Origin: Empedobacter brevis_A
GTDB taxonomy: Bacteria > Bacteroidota > Bacteroidia > Flavobacteriales > Weeksellaceae
Direction: 5' to 3'
NCBI RefSeq assembly: GCF_965118635.1
Contig: NZ_CBCPHV010000005.1
Coordinates: forward strand, 186,001 to 250,000
DNA length: 64,000 nucleotides
This document shows positions 25,493 to 33,498 of this stretch, in pieces. A program made the position numbers and the translations under genes. Under the pieces are notes generated by a model that saw only the letters and a list, made by a program, of their open reading frames with translations, had not been told where the DNA came from and made no database searches. Each line of letters starts with the position of its first letter. Position 1 is the first letter of the stretch.

Positions 25493-26244
25493 TTTAAATA
25501 TTTAGGTTTAGTTTGTGATAATTTAAAGATATAATAAATAATGACACAAATGCATGTTAATTGTATAGAACTAAAGCCTAAAAGCAACGAATGAATTGGT
25601 TTGATAAAATCTAGACAAAAACGGAATGAAAAGTAAGCTAGCATAAAAATTTGAAAAAGATATCCCGAAGGATAAATATATTTTTTCTGAATAATTTTCA
25701 AAACGATCCAAAGAAAAATAAGGTAAACAATTTCATACAAAGCAACGGGATGACGCAATAAACCATCTCCTAAATTCATTCCGAAAATTGAGTTTGTTTC
25801 TATGCCATACGTTTGTTCGTAAATACCAGTCAAAAAACAACCAATCCGACCAATTATCATCGCTAAAATTAAGGGAAAGACAATCAAATCACCTGTACTT
25901 TCTTTATGATTAATAATTTTCTTTGTCAGCTCAACACCAATTAAACCAAAGGTTAATCCGCCGACAATTGTATTACTTGTCCAAAAATAAAGAAAGGGAT
26001 TTTTTGCATCGAAAAAAGCTTGAGTATTTTCTAATGTTCCAACAATTTTAGAACCTAAAAGAGCTCCAATTAATGCACCAATAATGATACTAAACGACTG
26101 AATTGTTGTTAAACTTGATTTATTACTCTTTCGGAGAAAAGCATAATAACGCATCGCAATAAAAATCCCAATTGATTCGAGGATTGGATGAATTAAAACT
26201 GAATGTCCAAAAAAATCTACTGTTACTGGAAATTCTATTATCAC
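25489..26244 (-). CDS. Lgt-like prolipoprotein diacylglyceryl transferase paralogue
   Basis: A 251-residue membrane protein with about seven helices. It has the Lgt signature region GRIGCFLTG (132-140), with Arg133 in the place of the essential Arg (E. coli Arg143), and the second motif RHPVALYE (164-171). The residue matching the conserved Asn146 of E. coli Lgt is Cys136 here, and the segment after it (IYEQTYGIETN) differs from the usual NGExxG. It is therefore an Lgt superfamily member that may be a paralogue with altered substrate rather than the housekeeping Lgt. It has a GTG start (26242-26244); no ATG is near. First gene of a four-gene operon. Confidence 0.7.
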   Translation of the reverse strand: MIIEFPVTVDFFGHSVLIHPILESIGIFIAMRYYAFLRKSNKSSLTTIQSFSIIIGALIGALLGSKIVGTLENTQAFFDAKNPFLYFWTSNTIVGGLTFGLIGVELTKKIINHKESTGDLIVFPLILAMIIGRIGCFLTGIYEQTYGIETNSIFGMNLGDGLLRHPVALYEIVYLIFLWIVLKIIQKKYIYPSGYLFQIFMLAYFSFRFCLDFIKPIHSLLLGFSSIQLTCICVIIYYIFKLSQTKPKYLK

Positions 26245-26291
26245 AATAGTATTGGGTTTTGAGTAAATGTAATTGATTTTTTAAGAAATAA

Positions 26292-26316
26292 AAAAGCGAT
26301 GTCGAACATCGCTTTT
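26292..26316 (-). terminator. menB terminator
   Basis: AAAAGCGATGT and ACATCGCTTTT pair over a 3-base loop, after the menB stop codon at 26339 and before the operon of the Lgt-like gene. Confidence 0.88.
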
Positions 26317-26338
26317 ACTTTATATTTTGAAAATTTTA

Positions 26339-27172
26339 TTATCTAAATTTAGAAAAATCTCTTGGTCGTTTTTCTAAGAAAGCATTACGTCCTTCTACAG
26401 CTTCTTCAGTTCCGTAAGCAAAACGTGTAGTTTCTCCAGCAAAAATTTGTTGTCCAACCAAACCATCATCCACTAAATTGAATGCAAATTTCAACATTTT
26501 AATTGCCGTTGGCGATTTTGTTAAAATTTCTTGAGCCCAATCAAATGCAACTTGCTCTAACTCATCATGCGGAACAACTAAATTTACCATTCCCATATCA
26601 TAAGCTTCTTGTGCAGAATAATTCAATCCTAAGAAAAATATTTCTCGAGCACGTTTCTGACCAACTTGTTTTGCTAAATAAGCAGAACCATAACCACCAT
26701 CGAAAGAAGCAACATCAGCATCTGTTTGTTTAAAAATTGCATGCTCTTTAGAAGCTAACGTCATATCACAAACGACATGTAATGAGTGTCCTCCTCCTAC
26801 TGCCCAACCATTTACAACGGCTACAACAACTTTAGTCGAAAAACGAATCAAACGCTGTACTTCTAAAATATTCAAACGACCAACTCCATCTTGTCCTTCG
26901 TAACCTTTTGCTCCACGAACACGTTGATCTCCTCCTGAACAAAATGCCCAACCTCCATCTTTTGGCGAAGGACCTTCTCCAGTTAATAAAATCACACCAA
27001 CTTCACGATCTTCTTCTGCTAATTGAAAAGCATCTAATAATTCGAAAACTGTTTTTGGGCGAAATGCATTGCGAACTTCAGGGCGATTAAAAGCAATACG
27101 CATTACTCCATCACATTTTTTGAATGTAATATCCTCGTATTCTTTTACCGTTTGCCAATTTATTGTTGCCAT
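26339..27172 (-). CDS. menB: 1,4-dihydroxy-2-naphthoyl-CoA synthase
   Basis: A 277-residue crotonase-family enzyme closely matching MenB: TFKKCDGVMRIAFNRPEVRNAFRP, the oxyanion-hole segment GWAFCSGGDQRVRG, WAVGGGHSLHVVCD, then the substrate region FDGGYGSAYLAKQVGQKRAREIFFLG and FAYGTEEAVEGRNAFLEKR. It closes the naphthoate ring from o-succinylbenzoyl-CoA in menaquinone synthesis. It is cytoplasmic. It is transcribed in the same direction as menF and the MenI-like gene but is separated from menF by 146 bases, so it may have its own promoter. Confidence 0.95.
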   Translation of the reverse strand: MATINWQTVKEYEDITFKKCDGVMRIAFNRPEVRNAFRPKTVFELLDAFQLAEEDREVGVILLTGEGPSPKDGGWAFCSGGDQRVRGAKGYEGQDGVGRLNILEVQRLIRFSTKVVVAVVNGWAVGGGHSLHVVCDMTLASKEHAIFKQTDADVASFDGGYGSAYLAKQVGQKRAREIFFLGLNYSAQEAYDMGMVNLVVPHDELEQVAFDWAQEILTKSPTAIKMLKFAFNLVDDGLVGQQIFAGETTRFAYGTEEAVEGRNAFLEKRPRDFSKFR

Positions 27173-27318
27173 TATATATCTTTTTTATTTTGTCTTTTTT
27201 AATCCTTCGAAAATACTACTTTTCGAATAAATTCTCTAATTTTAATCTAATCAAATATCTCTTCTAAGCTTAATATAAAATCTTTCTCAAGCAAAGAATA
27301 AAATGTATTAATTTTTAA

Positions 27319-28332
27319 TTAAACCAACAATTCTCCGATTGTTTTTGATTTTAATTCTGTTTCTCGCCATTCATTTTCTGGAATAGAATCGGGCATTATT
27401 CCTCCACCAACATACAAATTTACTTTGTTCGAAAATATTTTAGCACAACGAAGATTAACGAAATATTCTGATTCTGTTTCATTTTGATAGCCCATAAAAC
27501 CTGCATAAAAAGTACGATCGTATCCTTCATTTTTTAGAATAAAATCTTTTGATAAATCTTTAGGCATTCCTCCAACAGCTGGTGTTGGATGCAAAGCTTT
27601 CAGTAAATTATAAAGTTCTGATTTATCTTTGATTTGAGCCGAAATATATGATTTCAAATGTTCAAAGAAACCTGCATTTACAGAAAATGGTCCATCAACA
27701 TCAATATATGATGTATAAGGTACTAAAGTTGACGTAATATAATCGGTAACAACTTGTTGTTCATGATATTCCTTCTCTGTCCATTCGTCTTCTTTCGCCT
27801 TTGTTCCAGCCAAAGAAACAGTTTGTATGAATTGATTATTTTCTTTTAATAATAATTCGGGAGAAGCACCTATCCAACAACCTTCCTCCGCATTATATCG
27901 CAAATACAAATAAGCATTTGGATAATGTTCATGTAAATTTTTGAATGTTTCAGCCAAATTTATATTTGACAGAGAAAGTGTTTTTATTCTACTAATTACA
28001 ATTTTTTTTGTAGGCGAATCACTCTGTAGTTCTTGAACAGTTTTTTGAATCAAATCGATATAATTATCATACGAAATTGCTTCATTTTTATCTGATTCTG
28101 GCAAAGAAAGTTCGAAATTTGGTAATTTATCTATTTCAATTTCAATAACCTCATCATCTTTAAACTCGATGAAAGTTGTATTATCAAAACTATTGCAAAT
28201 AAACTTTTGAGCTGATTCAATCTCTTTATTCTCCCATAATTCTACTTGTGTTGAATTTGGTTTTCTAAAAAGTAGAAAAGATTGTTGATTTTGAATAAGT
28301 TTTTCAAGTTTATCTTGAAATTTTTTAAACAT
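27319..28332 (-). CDS. menF: Isochorismate synthase (menaquinone branch)
   Basis: A 337-residue chorismate-binding enzyme. The catalytic core in the C-terminal 250 residues contains GASPELLLKENNQFIQTVSLAGTK, HPTPAVGGMP, RTFYAGFMGY and the final GGGIMPDSIPENEWRETELKSKTI. The lack of a glutamine amidotransferase partner and the men context favour isochorismate synthase over anthranilate or aminodeoxychorismate synthase. It isomerises chorismate to isochorismate for menaquinone; a siderophore role (EntC type) cannot be excluded. Its start overlaps the thioesterase gene upstream by 8 bases. Confidence 0.9.
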   Translation of the reverse strand: MFKKFQDKLEKLIQNQQSFLLFRKPNSTQVELWENKEIESAQKFICNSFDNTTFIEFKDDEVIEIEIDKLPNFELSLPESDKNEAISYDNYIDLIQKTVQELQSDSPTKKIVISRIKTLSLSNINLAETFKNLHEHYPNAYLYLRYNAEEGCWIGASPELLLKENNQFIQTVSLAGTKAKEDEWTEKEYHEQQVVTDYITSTLVPYTSYIDVDGPFSVNAGFFEHLKSYISAQIKDKSELYNLLKALHPTPAVGGMPKDLSKDFILKNEGYDRTFYAGFMGYQNETESEYFVNLRCAKIFSNKVNLYVGGGIMPDSIPENEWRETELKSKTIGELLV

Positions 28333-28747
28333 GTTTTTTAGAAATAATTGCGTTTGTTAAATGTGTATAACAGATTAATTTGTCGTTTTCATCTTTAATT
28401 TCGATTTTTATTAAATGCGAAGTACGACCTTGTTTCACAACAGTTGCATATCCAAAAATTGTTCCTTCCTTTTTTGGACGAAGATGATTTGCATCAACAT
28501 GTTGACCAACTGCCACAAAATCATCAGAATCTAAAATTATATTCGATAAAGTGCTACCCAATGTTTCTGCCAAAACGATAGAAGCTCCGCCATGCAAAAG
28601 ACCAAAAGGCTGATGAACTTTACTTGTAACAGGCATTTTTCCTGATAAAAAATCTTCTCCAACTGCTGTAAATTCTATATCTAAAGTCTCAAGTAATGTA
28701 TTTTTTGACATTTCGTTGAGCTTTTTTAAACGATCTTGTTCATTCAT
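28325..28747 (-). CDS. Hotdog-fold thioesterase, probably DHNA-CoA thioesterase (MenI-like)
   Basis: A 140-residue PaaI/YdiI-type hotdog thioesterase: FTAVGEDFLSGKMPVTSKVHQPFGLLHGGASIVLAETLGS, with His-Gly-Gly at the active-site helix and Glu in the helix, and ADGVDANHLRP-like DANHLRP later. The family hydrolyses aromatic acyl-CoA. Linked by an 8-base overlap to menF, it most likely releases DHNA from DHNA-CoA. The first gene of the transcript is the acyltransferase 3 bases upstream. PaaI function is the alternative but no phenylacetate genes are present. Confidence 0.8.
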   Translation of the reverse strand: MNEQDRLKKLNEMSKNTLLETLDIEFTAVGEDFLSGKMPVTSKVHQPFGLLHGGASIVLAETLGSTLSNIILDSDDFVAVGQHVDANHLRPKKEGTIFGYATVVKQGRTSHLIKIEIKDENDKLICYTHLTNAIISKKHV

Positions 28748-28750
28748 GAT

Positions 28751-29311
28751 TTAAAATATTTTTGGATTATAAAGTTCAGGATATTTTGGGTTAACATCTT
28801 TATAAAAATCTTGAATTTCGCTCATTACTTCTTCTAAAGTTCTGTTTTCTGTTTCTACAATTTTTGAAATTCCAGCTCGTTTTTTCTTAAAATCACAATA
28901 ACCTAAAACAATCGGAACATCTGCTTTTTGTGCAATGTAAAAAAATCCATTTTTCCATTTTTCTGCACGCGATCTCGTTCCTTCTGGTGTATTGATTAAA
29001 TATAATTTATCTGATTTTTTTAAAATATCCGAAGCAAAATCTACCATATTTTTTCGTTCCGAACGATCTATTCCAATTCCTCCCATTTTCTTAATAAAAT
29101 ATCCGTACCAAGGCTTTGTCCAAGCATCTTTGATAAACATTTTCATCGGAATTTTCATTTGCCAAAAAGCTAAAATAGTATAATAAAAATCCCAATTAGA
29201 AGTGTGCGGCGCACAAACCAAAACGCATTTATCTACTTTTGACAAATCGAGATGATTGTCTAATTTCCAACCTCCTAAAGAATAGAGTAATTTACCTAAA
29301 AATTCTTTCAT
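28751..29311 (-). CDS. Lysophospholipid acyltransferase (PlsC-like)
   Basis: A 186-residue member of the PlsC acyltransferase family: APHTSNWDFYYT (H-x4-D motif, HTSNWD) near residue 30-40 and NTPEGTRSR (motif III EGTR) about 80 residues later. It transfers an acyl group to lysophosphatidate or a related lipid. No membrane helix is clear, so it may be a peripheral membrane protein. The start at 29311 (MKEFLGKLLY) is supported by a TATGTTTG promoter element at 29334-29341, inside the longer frame. A hairpin lies between promoter and start. It leads the men transcript. Confidence 0.85.
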   Translation of the reverse strand: MKEFLGKLLYSLGGWKLDNHLDLSKVDKCVLVCAPHTSNWDFYYTILAFWQMKIPMKMFIKDAWTKPWYGYFIKKMGGIGIDRSERKNMVDFASDILKKSDKLYLINTPEGTRSRAEKWKNGFFYIAQKADVPIVLGYCDFKKKRAGISKIVETENRTLEEVMSEIQDFYKDVNPKYPELYNPKIF

Positions 29312-29315
29312 AAAA

Positions 29316-29332
29316 ATATGCTTTAAGCATAT
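29316..29332. promoter_or_regulatory. Palindrome in the acyltransferase leader
   Basis: ATATGCTT-T-AAGCATAT is a perfect inverted repeat between the promoter (29334-29341) and the start codon (29311). It could be an operator or a 5' mRNA hairpin. Confidence 0.35.
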
Positions 29333-29333
29333 G

Positions 29334-29341
29334 CAAACATA
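29334..29341 (-). promoter_or_regulatory. Promoter (-7 element) of the acyltransferase-menF transcript
   Basis: TATGTTTG on the minus strand fits TAnnTTTG. Confidence 0.5.
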
Positions 29342-29387
29342 CAAAACTCGAAACGGATATTTGTAAATCGACATAAAATAAAAAGAG

Positions 29388-29416
29388 ACATTCCTGAATG
29401 AAATGTCTCTTTTTAT
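29388..29416 (-). terminator. Terminator of the PadR-PspC operon
   Basis: AAAAAGAGACATT and AATGTCTCTTTTT form a 13-bp stem, on the minus strand after the PspC gene stop at 29458. Confidence 0.85.
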
Positions 29417-29457
29417 ATATTATTAATTAAAATACTTCTTGAGTTTATGCAAAGAAA

Positions 29458-31251
29458 TCAACGATTATTTGAATGATTTCTGTAGTTAATGTTAATAGAA
29501 TCTGTATCATCTTTATAGTGTATTTCTTGGTTTGTTTTTTTGTTTCTGTTTTCTGTTCTTGGTAAATTCAGTCCTACAGAACCATCTTTACTTTCAACAC
29601 GAATTCCATTTTTATCAATTCTAACTCTCGCCGAATCGTTTCCGTCATTTACATTAATGTTTAGATTTTCTGAATCAAGATTGATTTCATCTTCAGAATC
29701 TGAATCTTTCTGACAATTCAAACATACGAATTTTTTTCCATTATATCCAATAAATTTATTCTTTAAATCGTATAAATAATCTCGGTCATTATCGTTATTA
29801 ATAATTTTAATTCGATCAGCATTATTTGAGTGAATCAATTTGTTTTTAGGAACATACAATTTAATGTCAACTGTTTGGTTTCTGAATTTGCCATCTTTTG
29901 GAATTTTAATAAACTCATCTAAATAAAGCTTATTGTCTTTCAATTCATAATTATATCTGATTGCTTCTAAATTTCGTTTTGCTTCTTCTTTGCTTCCTCC
30001 TTTAGAAGAATAAGTAATTTGAACATGAAACTTTTCATCTGTACTTTCTTCAATCTCAAAAATATCATCAATTGGAATAATTAGGTTTCCATCAGCATCA
30101 ATTAATTGATCTAAATCGTTAAAAGTTTTGAATTTCATGTTTCCTTCATTATTTTCTCTAAAATAAACTTGTAAAGTATCAGAAGGAATTATGTAACTTT
30201 TTTCTTGTGTCAACTCGACTGAGTTTCTAAATTTACTTGCTGTACTTATTGATATTCCAATGATTGCAAATAATGCAACAAACCAAAGAGCTATTGATCC
30301 AAATATGACAGCTTTACTTACTTTTACTTTATTCCAGAAACATTTTACGCCTAAAATTGTCAATAAAACACCTGGAATCATCATCAAAATTCCTCCAAAT
30401 ATCTTAGCTGCCATACTCATCCACTGTTCTTCTACAAGATAACCGAATAATTCTGTTGGCATTTCTGTCCAAGTTGTAAAGAAGAAGAAAAAACCTCCAA
30501 TTATTAATCCAATTCCAGAACTTAGAATGATAAATCCTACGAACCAAAGTAAAATTCGTCCAAAAACACCAAATACTCCACCTAATTTATTACTCAATTC
30601 TTTACTCCCACTTACAACAGCATCACTGGCTTGTTCTACGTTTTTTTTTAACGTATCAATGTTCGCTGGTTGTCCGTACATCTGCAATTTTTCAGATGTT
30701 GTTTTTGCTTTTGGAACAAAGATTAGCAGAATAAAATAACAGAATACTACTAAGAAAAATGAAACACCAGCTGTGAAAATTCCTAAAATTCCAAGAACTA
30801 ACCAAATAGAACGTACAAACCAAGGATCAACGCCCATATAATGTGCTAAACCAGCAGATAACCCTGTTACAATTGTATCATCTGGATCTCGATACAAACG
30901 TTTTGCACTAGTTTGTTGTCCTCCATAAGATTGATTATTTGATGAATAATTCTGAGATGAATTTGTAGATGCAGTTTCATTTTCTTCATCCTCAACTTTG
31001 TATTGATCTGGATGTCCCATTGTCGCAATTACAAAATTGATATCGTCTTCGTTAACAACTTCTCTAAATTTTAATCGTTCACGAAACAATTCAGAAATAC
31101 GGATTTCTACATCTTCAATAATATCTTCTACACCTTCTGTTCCTCTCAACGAAGTTTTAACATCTTGTAAATAGGTCTTTAATTTATTATAGGCGATTTC
31201 GTCTAACACGAAAGAAAATCCTCCTATACTTATTGATACTGTTTTATCCAT
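29458..31251 (-). CDS. PspC-domain membrane protein
   Basis: A 597-residue protein. Residues 1-90 are a cytoplasmic, helical leader (SISIGGFSFVLDEIAYNKLKTYL), followed by a Ser/Asn-rich linker. At about 115-180 lies a PspC domain (KRLYRDPDDTIVTGLSAGLAHYMGVDPWFVRSIWLV, with a membrane helix). Further helices follow at about 230-260, 270-300 and 310-335, and then a periplasmic region with repeated polar beta structure up to the C-terminus, where putative adhesin-like DUF domains sit in homologues. Cotranscribed with the PadR gene (8-base overlap), which probably represses both. An envelope-stress role is inferred from PspC. Confidence 0.85.
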   Translation of the reverse strand: MDKTVSISIGGFSFVLDEIAYNKLKTYLQDVKTSLRGTEGVEDIIEDVEIRISELFRERLKFREVVNEDDINFVIATMGHPDQYKVEDEENETASTNSSQNYSSNNQSYGGQQTSAKRLYRDPDDTIVTGLSAGLAHYMGVDPWFVRSIWLVLGILGIFTAGVSFFLVVFCYFILLIFVPKAKTTSEKLQMYGQPANIDTLKKNVEQASDAVVSGSKELSNKLGGVFGVFGRILLWFVGFIILSSGIGLIIGGFFFFFTTWTEMPTELFGYLVEEQWMSMAAKIFGGILMMIPGVLLTILGVKCFWNKVKVSKAVIFGSIALWFVALFAIIGISISTASKFRNSVELTQEKSYIIPSDTLQVYFRENNEGNMKFKTFNDLDQLIDADGNLIIPIDDIFEIEESTDEKFHVQITYSSKGGSKEEAKRNLEAIRYNYELKDNKLYLDEFIKIPKDGKFRNQTVDIKLYVPKNKLIHSNNADRIKIINNDNDRDYLYDLKNKFIGYNGKKFVCLNCQKDSDSEDEINLDSENLNINVNDGNDSARVRIDKNGIRVESKDGSVGLNLPRTENRNKKTNQEIHYKDDTDSININYRNHSNNR

Positions 31252-31585
31252 TTTTGTGCGTTTCTGTGGTTACTTTATTCACTGCTTCAATTAACTGTTC
31301 CCAAGTTTCAGCTAATTCTTTTAAAAATTTTTCACCTAACTCTGTAAGTGCATAATATTTGCGAGGTGGTCCTGATGTTGATTCTTCCCAGCGATACTGT
31401 AAAAGGTCATCATTTTTTAGTCTTGTCAAAAGCGGATATAATGTTCCTTCAACAACAATCATCTCTGCTTTTTTCAATTCGTCTATGATATCAGATGCAT
31501 ATGCATCTCCTTTTTTGATAATGCTGAGAATACAATATTCCAGTACACCTTTTCGCATCTGAACTTTTGTTTTCTCTATATTCAT
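31244..31585 (-). CDS. PadR family transcriptional regulator
   Basis: A 113-residue winged-helix regulator: MRKGVLEYCILSIIKKGDAYASDIIDEL, then VVEGTLYPLLTRLKNDDLLQYRWEESTSGPPRKYYALTELG, the PadR signature. The C-terminal helix would dimerise. The start at 31585 (MNIEKTKVQ) is chosen because the longer frame begins on the -7 element at 31613-31620. It overlaps the PspC gene by 8 bases. PadR proteins usually repress their own operon; a repeated TTTTAGTA site lies upstream. Confidence 0.9.
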   Translation of the reverse strand: MNIEKTKVQMRKGVLEYCILSIIKKGDAYASDIIDELKKAEMIVVEGTLYPLLTRLKNDDLLQYRWEESTSGPPRKYYALTELGEKFLKELAETWEQLIEAVNKVTTETHKNG

Positions 31586-31612
31586 AAGAACGGCTTGTTT
31601 TATTTTGTTATA

Positions 31613-31620
31613 CAAATATA
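31613..31620 (-). promoter_or_regulatory. Promoter (-7 element) of the PadR-PspC operon
   Basis: TATATTTG on the minus strand fits TAnnTTTG, 28 bases before the PadR start. The operator repeats start 9 bases upstream. Confidence 0.5.
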
Positions 31621-31628
31621 TATAAAAC

Positions 31629-31670
31629 TTTTAGTATTATGCAAAACAAAGTACTAAAATATTTTTAGTA
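31629..31670. promoter_or_regulatory. Probable PadR operator
   Basis: A perfect 8-bp inverted repeat, TACTAAAA-TAT-TTTTAGTA (31652-31670), plus a third copy TTTTAGTA at 31629-31636, upstream of and around the -33 region of the PadR-PspC promoter. Such a layout fits autorepression. Confidence 0.55.
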
Positions 31671-31851
31671 TTATAAATACAAAATTCAACAAAACCTCTG
31701 TTTATCTATGCTTATTGAATTAATATTTTTTTTAGTTTTTTTTAATAAAGATGAATTCTCATCAAAAATCATATAATTTGCTTTGAAAAAATATTAACTT
31801 TCTCTTAAAATAACGTTCAAAAATCACTCATTTTACTTGAATTAGTTTCCT

Positions 31852-31859
31852 TACCTTTG
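31852..31859 (+). promoter_or_regulatory. Promoter (-7 element) of the S1/P1 nuclease gene
   Basis: TACCTTTG followed by CCAAAA fits TAnnTTTG, 20 bases before the ATG at 31880. Confidence 0.5.
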
Positions 31860-31879
31860 CCAAAAATCGAGCTCACAGA

Positions 31880-32671
31880 ATGAAAAAAATTATAGGAAGT
31901 GCAATGCTTTTAGGAGCATTTTTAGCTTCAGAAAATGCTTTAGCTTGGGGATTAACAGGTCACCGAGTAGTTTCTCAAATTGCAGAACAACATATTAGCA
32001 AAAAAACTCGTAAAGAAATTACAAAAATTATTGGTCCACAAAAGTTAGCATATTGGGCAAACTGGCCAGATTTTATCAAATCTGACGATTCTTGGAAACA
32101 TGCAGATTCTTATCATTATGTAAACATTCCAGGAAATTTAAATCGTGAACAATTTGATGTTGCTTTAGCGCAAACTTCAGAAGATAATATGTACAAAAAG
32201 GGATTGTTTTTAATAAATGAATTAAAAAACAATAAAAACCTTACAATAGAAGAAAAACAACACGATTTATATTTCTTAATCCATATTCTTGGTGATGCGC
32301 ATCAACCTCTTCACGTTGGTCGCCCAGATGATTTGGGAGGAAATCGTATAAAAGTAGAATGGTTTCGTGACAAAGTAAATATTCACACCGTTTGGGATTC
32401 TAAATTGGTAGATTACGAAAATTATTCATACACAGAATACTCTAATTTATTGGATATTGCACCAAAAGAACAACAAGAAAAAATAAAAGAAGGAACGTAT
32501 GCTGATTGGATTTATGGTTCTTATGTTCTTGCAAACAACATTTATGCTGGAGTAAAAATGGATGATAAATTAGGTTATCGTTATCATTTTGATAATAAAC
32601 ATATTGTCGAAGATCAATTATTAAAAGGAGGAATTCGTTTAGCAAAAGTTTTAGATGATATTTACAAATAA
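31880..32671 (+). CDS. S1/P1-family zinc nuclease
   Basis: A 263-residue secreted protein. After the signal peptide (1-22, ending ENALA) the mature N-terminus is Trp (WGLTGHRVV), the S1/P1 hallmark, since the N-terminal Trp binds zinc. The other zinc ligands follow: His28 (GHRVV), an Asp and His in HADSYHYVN, LIHILGDAHQPLHVG and NIHTVWDSKL. The family cleaves single-stranded nucleic acids and 3'-nucleotides. It is about 263 residues, like bacterial members, and probably periplasmic or secreted for phosphate and nucleotide scavenging. It is monocistronic. Confidence 0.92.
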   Translation: MKKIIGSAMLLGAFLASENALAWGLTGHRVVSQIAEQHISKKTRKEITKIIGPQKLAYWANWPDFIKSDDSWKHADSYHYVNIPGNLNREQFDVALAQTSEDNMYKKGLFLINELKNNKNLTIEEKQHDLYFLIHILGDAHQPLHVGRPDDLGGNRIKVEWFRDKVNIHTVWDSKLVDYENYSYTEYSNLLDIAPKEQQEKIKEGTYADWIYGSYVLANNIYAGVKMDDKLGYRYHFDNKHIVEDQLLKGGIRLAKVLDDIYK

Positions 32672-32704
32672 TCTAAATTTTTAAATCATTATAGAATAAG
32701 TCAC

Positions 32705-32738
32705 AATCCTGAAAAGTAAATTTTCAGGATTTTTTATA
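32705..32738 (+). terminator. Terminator of the nuclease gene
   Basis: AATCCTGAAAA and TTTTCAGGATT form an 11-bp stem ahead of a T run. Confidence 0.85.
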
Positions 32739-32877
32739 TTTTAAAACTAATAAATTCAGACTTTTTGACATTGTAATTTTCTAAAAACAAGACATTTTGT
32801 CTCTTTAAACTGTTTTGCATGTAATTTGAAAAGCATTAAATAACAATAATGAAAATCAAAAACTTAAACATATAAAA

Positions 32878-33297
32878 ATGAATACGGTTAGAAAAGAAAA
32901 TTATTATCCTTTTGGATTTGAAAATGGAATGCGACCAAAATTAGAAGCTTTTGTTAATTCTCAAAATCAATTTCCAGCAGTTAACATCAAAGAAAATGAA
33001 AATAGTTTCGAAATTTTATTAGCTGCGCCTGGATTGAATAAAGAAGATTTCGCAATAGAAGTTGATGAAAATATTTTGAAAATCTCATCAGAACTAAAAC
33101 AAACGGAAGAATTGAAAGAAGAAAAATTTTCGAGAAGAGAATTTAATTTTTCAAACTTCAAAAGAGCATTTACATTGCCAGAAACAATAAACGAAGACAA
33201 AATAGAAGCTTCTTATGTAAACGGAATTTTACAAATACTTTTACCTAAAAAAGAAGAAGCTTTACCTAAAGAAAAAAGAAGCATACATATTTCATAG
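32878..33297 (+). CDS. Hsp20/alpha-crystallin small heat-shock protein
   Basis: A 139-residue protein. The alpha-crystallin domain covers about residues 37-125: PAVNIKENENSFEILLAAPGLNKEDFAIEVDENILKISSEL, then the conserved YVNGILQILLPKKEE strand (the A-x-x-x-n-G-v-L motif variant SYVNGIL). The N- and C-terminal arms are short, with a basic tail. It is an ATP-independent chaperone that holds unfolded proteins. It is monocistronic; upstream AGACA-TTT-TGTCT (about 32789-32801) is an imperfectly understood inverted repeat. Confidence 0.92.
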   Translation: MNTVRKENYYPFGFENGMRPKLEAFVNSQNQFPAVNIKENENSFEILLAAPGLNKEDFAIEVDENILKISSELKQTEELKEEKFSRREFNFSNFKRAFTLPETINEDKIEASYVNGILQILLPKKEEALPKEKRSIHIS

Positions 33298-33322
33298 ATA
33301 TAGTTATTTTTAGTTGGTTAGT

Positions 33323-33355
33323 AATCCTCAATTTTTCGAAGTTGAGGATTTTTTA
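33323..33355 (+). terminator. Terminator of the Hsp20 gene
   Basis: AATCCTCAA and TTGAGGATT form a 9-bp stem, followed by six T residues. Confidence 0.85.
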
Positions 33356-33406
33356 AATTCATTTTTCAAAAAAAACAATATTATATTTTCATAAAAACAT
33401 AAATTT

Positions 33407-33431
33407 TAAAAGACACCTTGAGATGTCTTTT
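33407..33431 (+). terminator. Second hairpin before the M28 peptidase gene
   Basis: AAAAGACA and TGTCTTTT form an 8-bp stem with T-rich sequence after it. Two terminators in a row separate the Hsp20 gene from the next gene. Confidence 0.7.
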
Positions 33432-33498
33432 TTTATTTCCGAAAATAACTTAATTTAGATCTAATTAGTAAAATTTATCACACGAAATTAATTTAATA

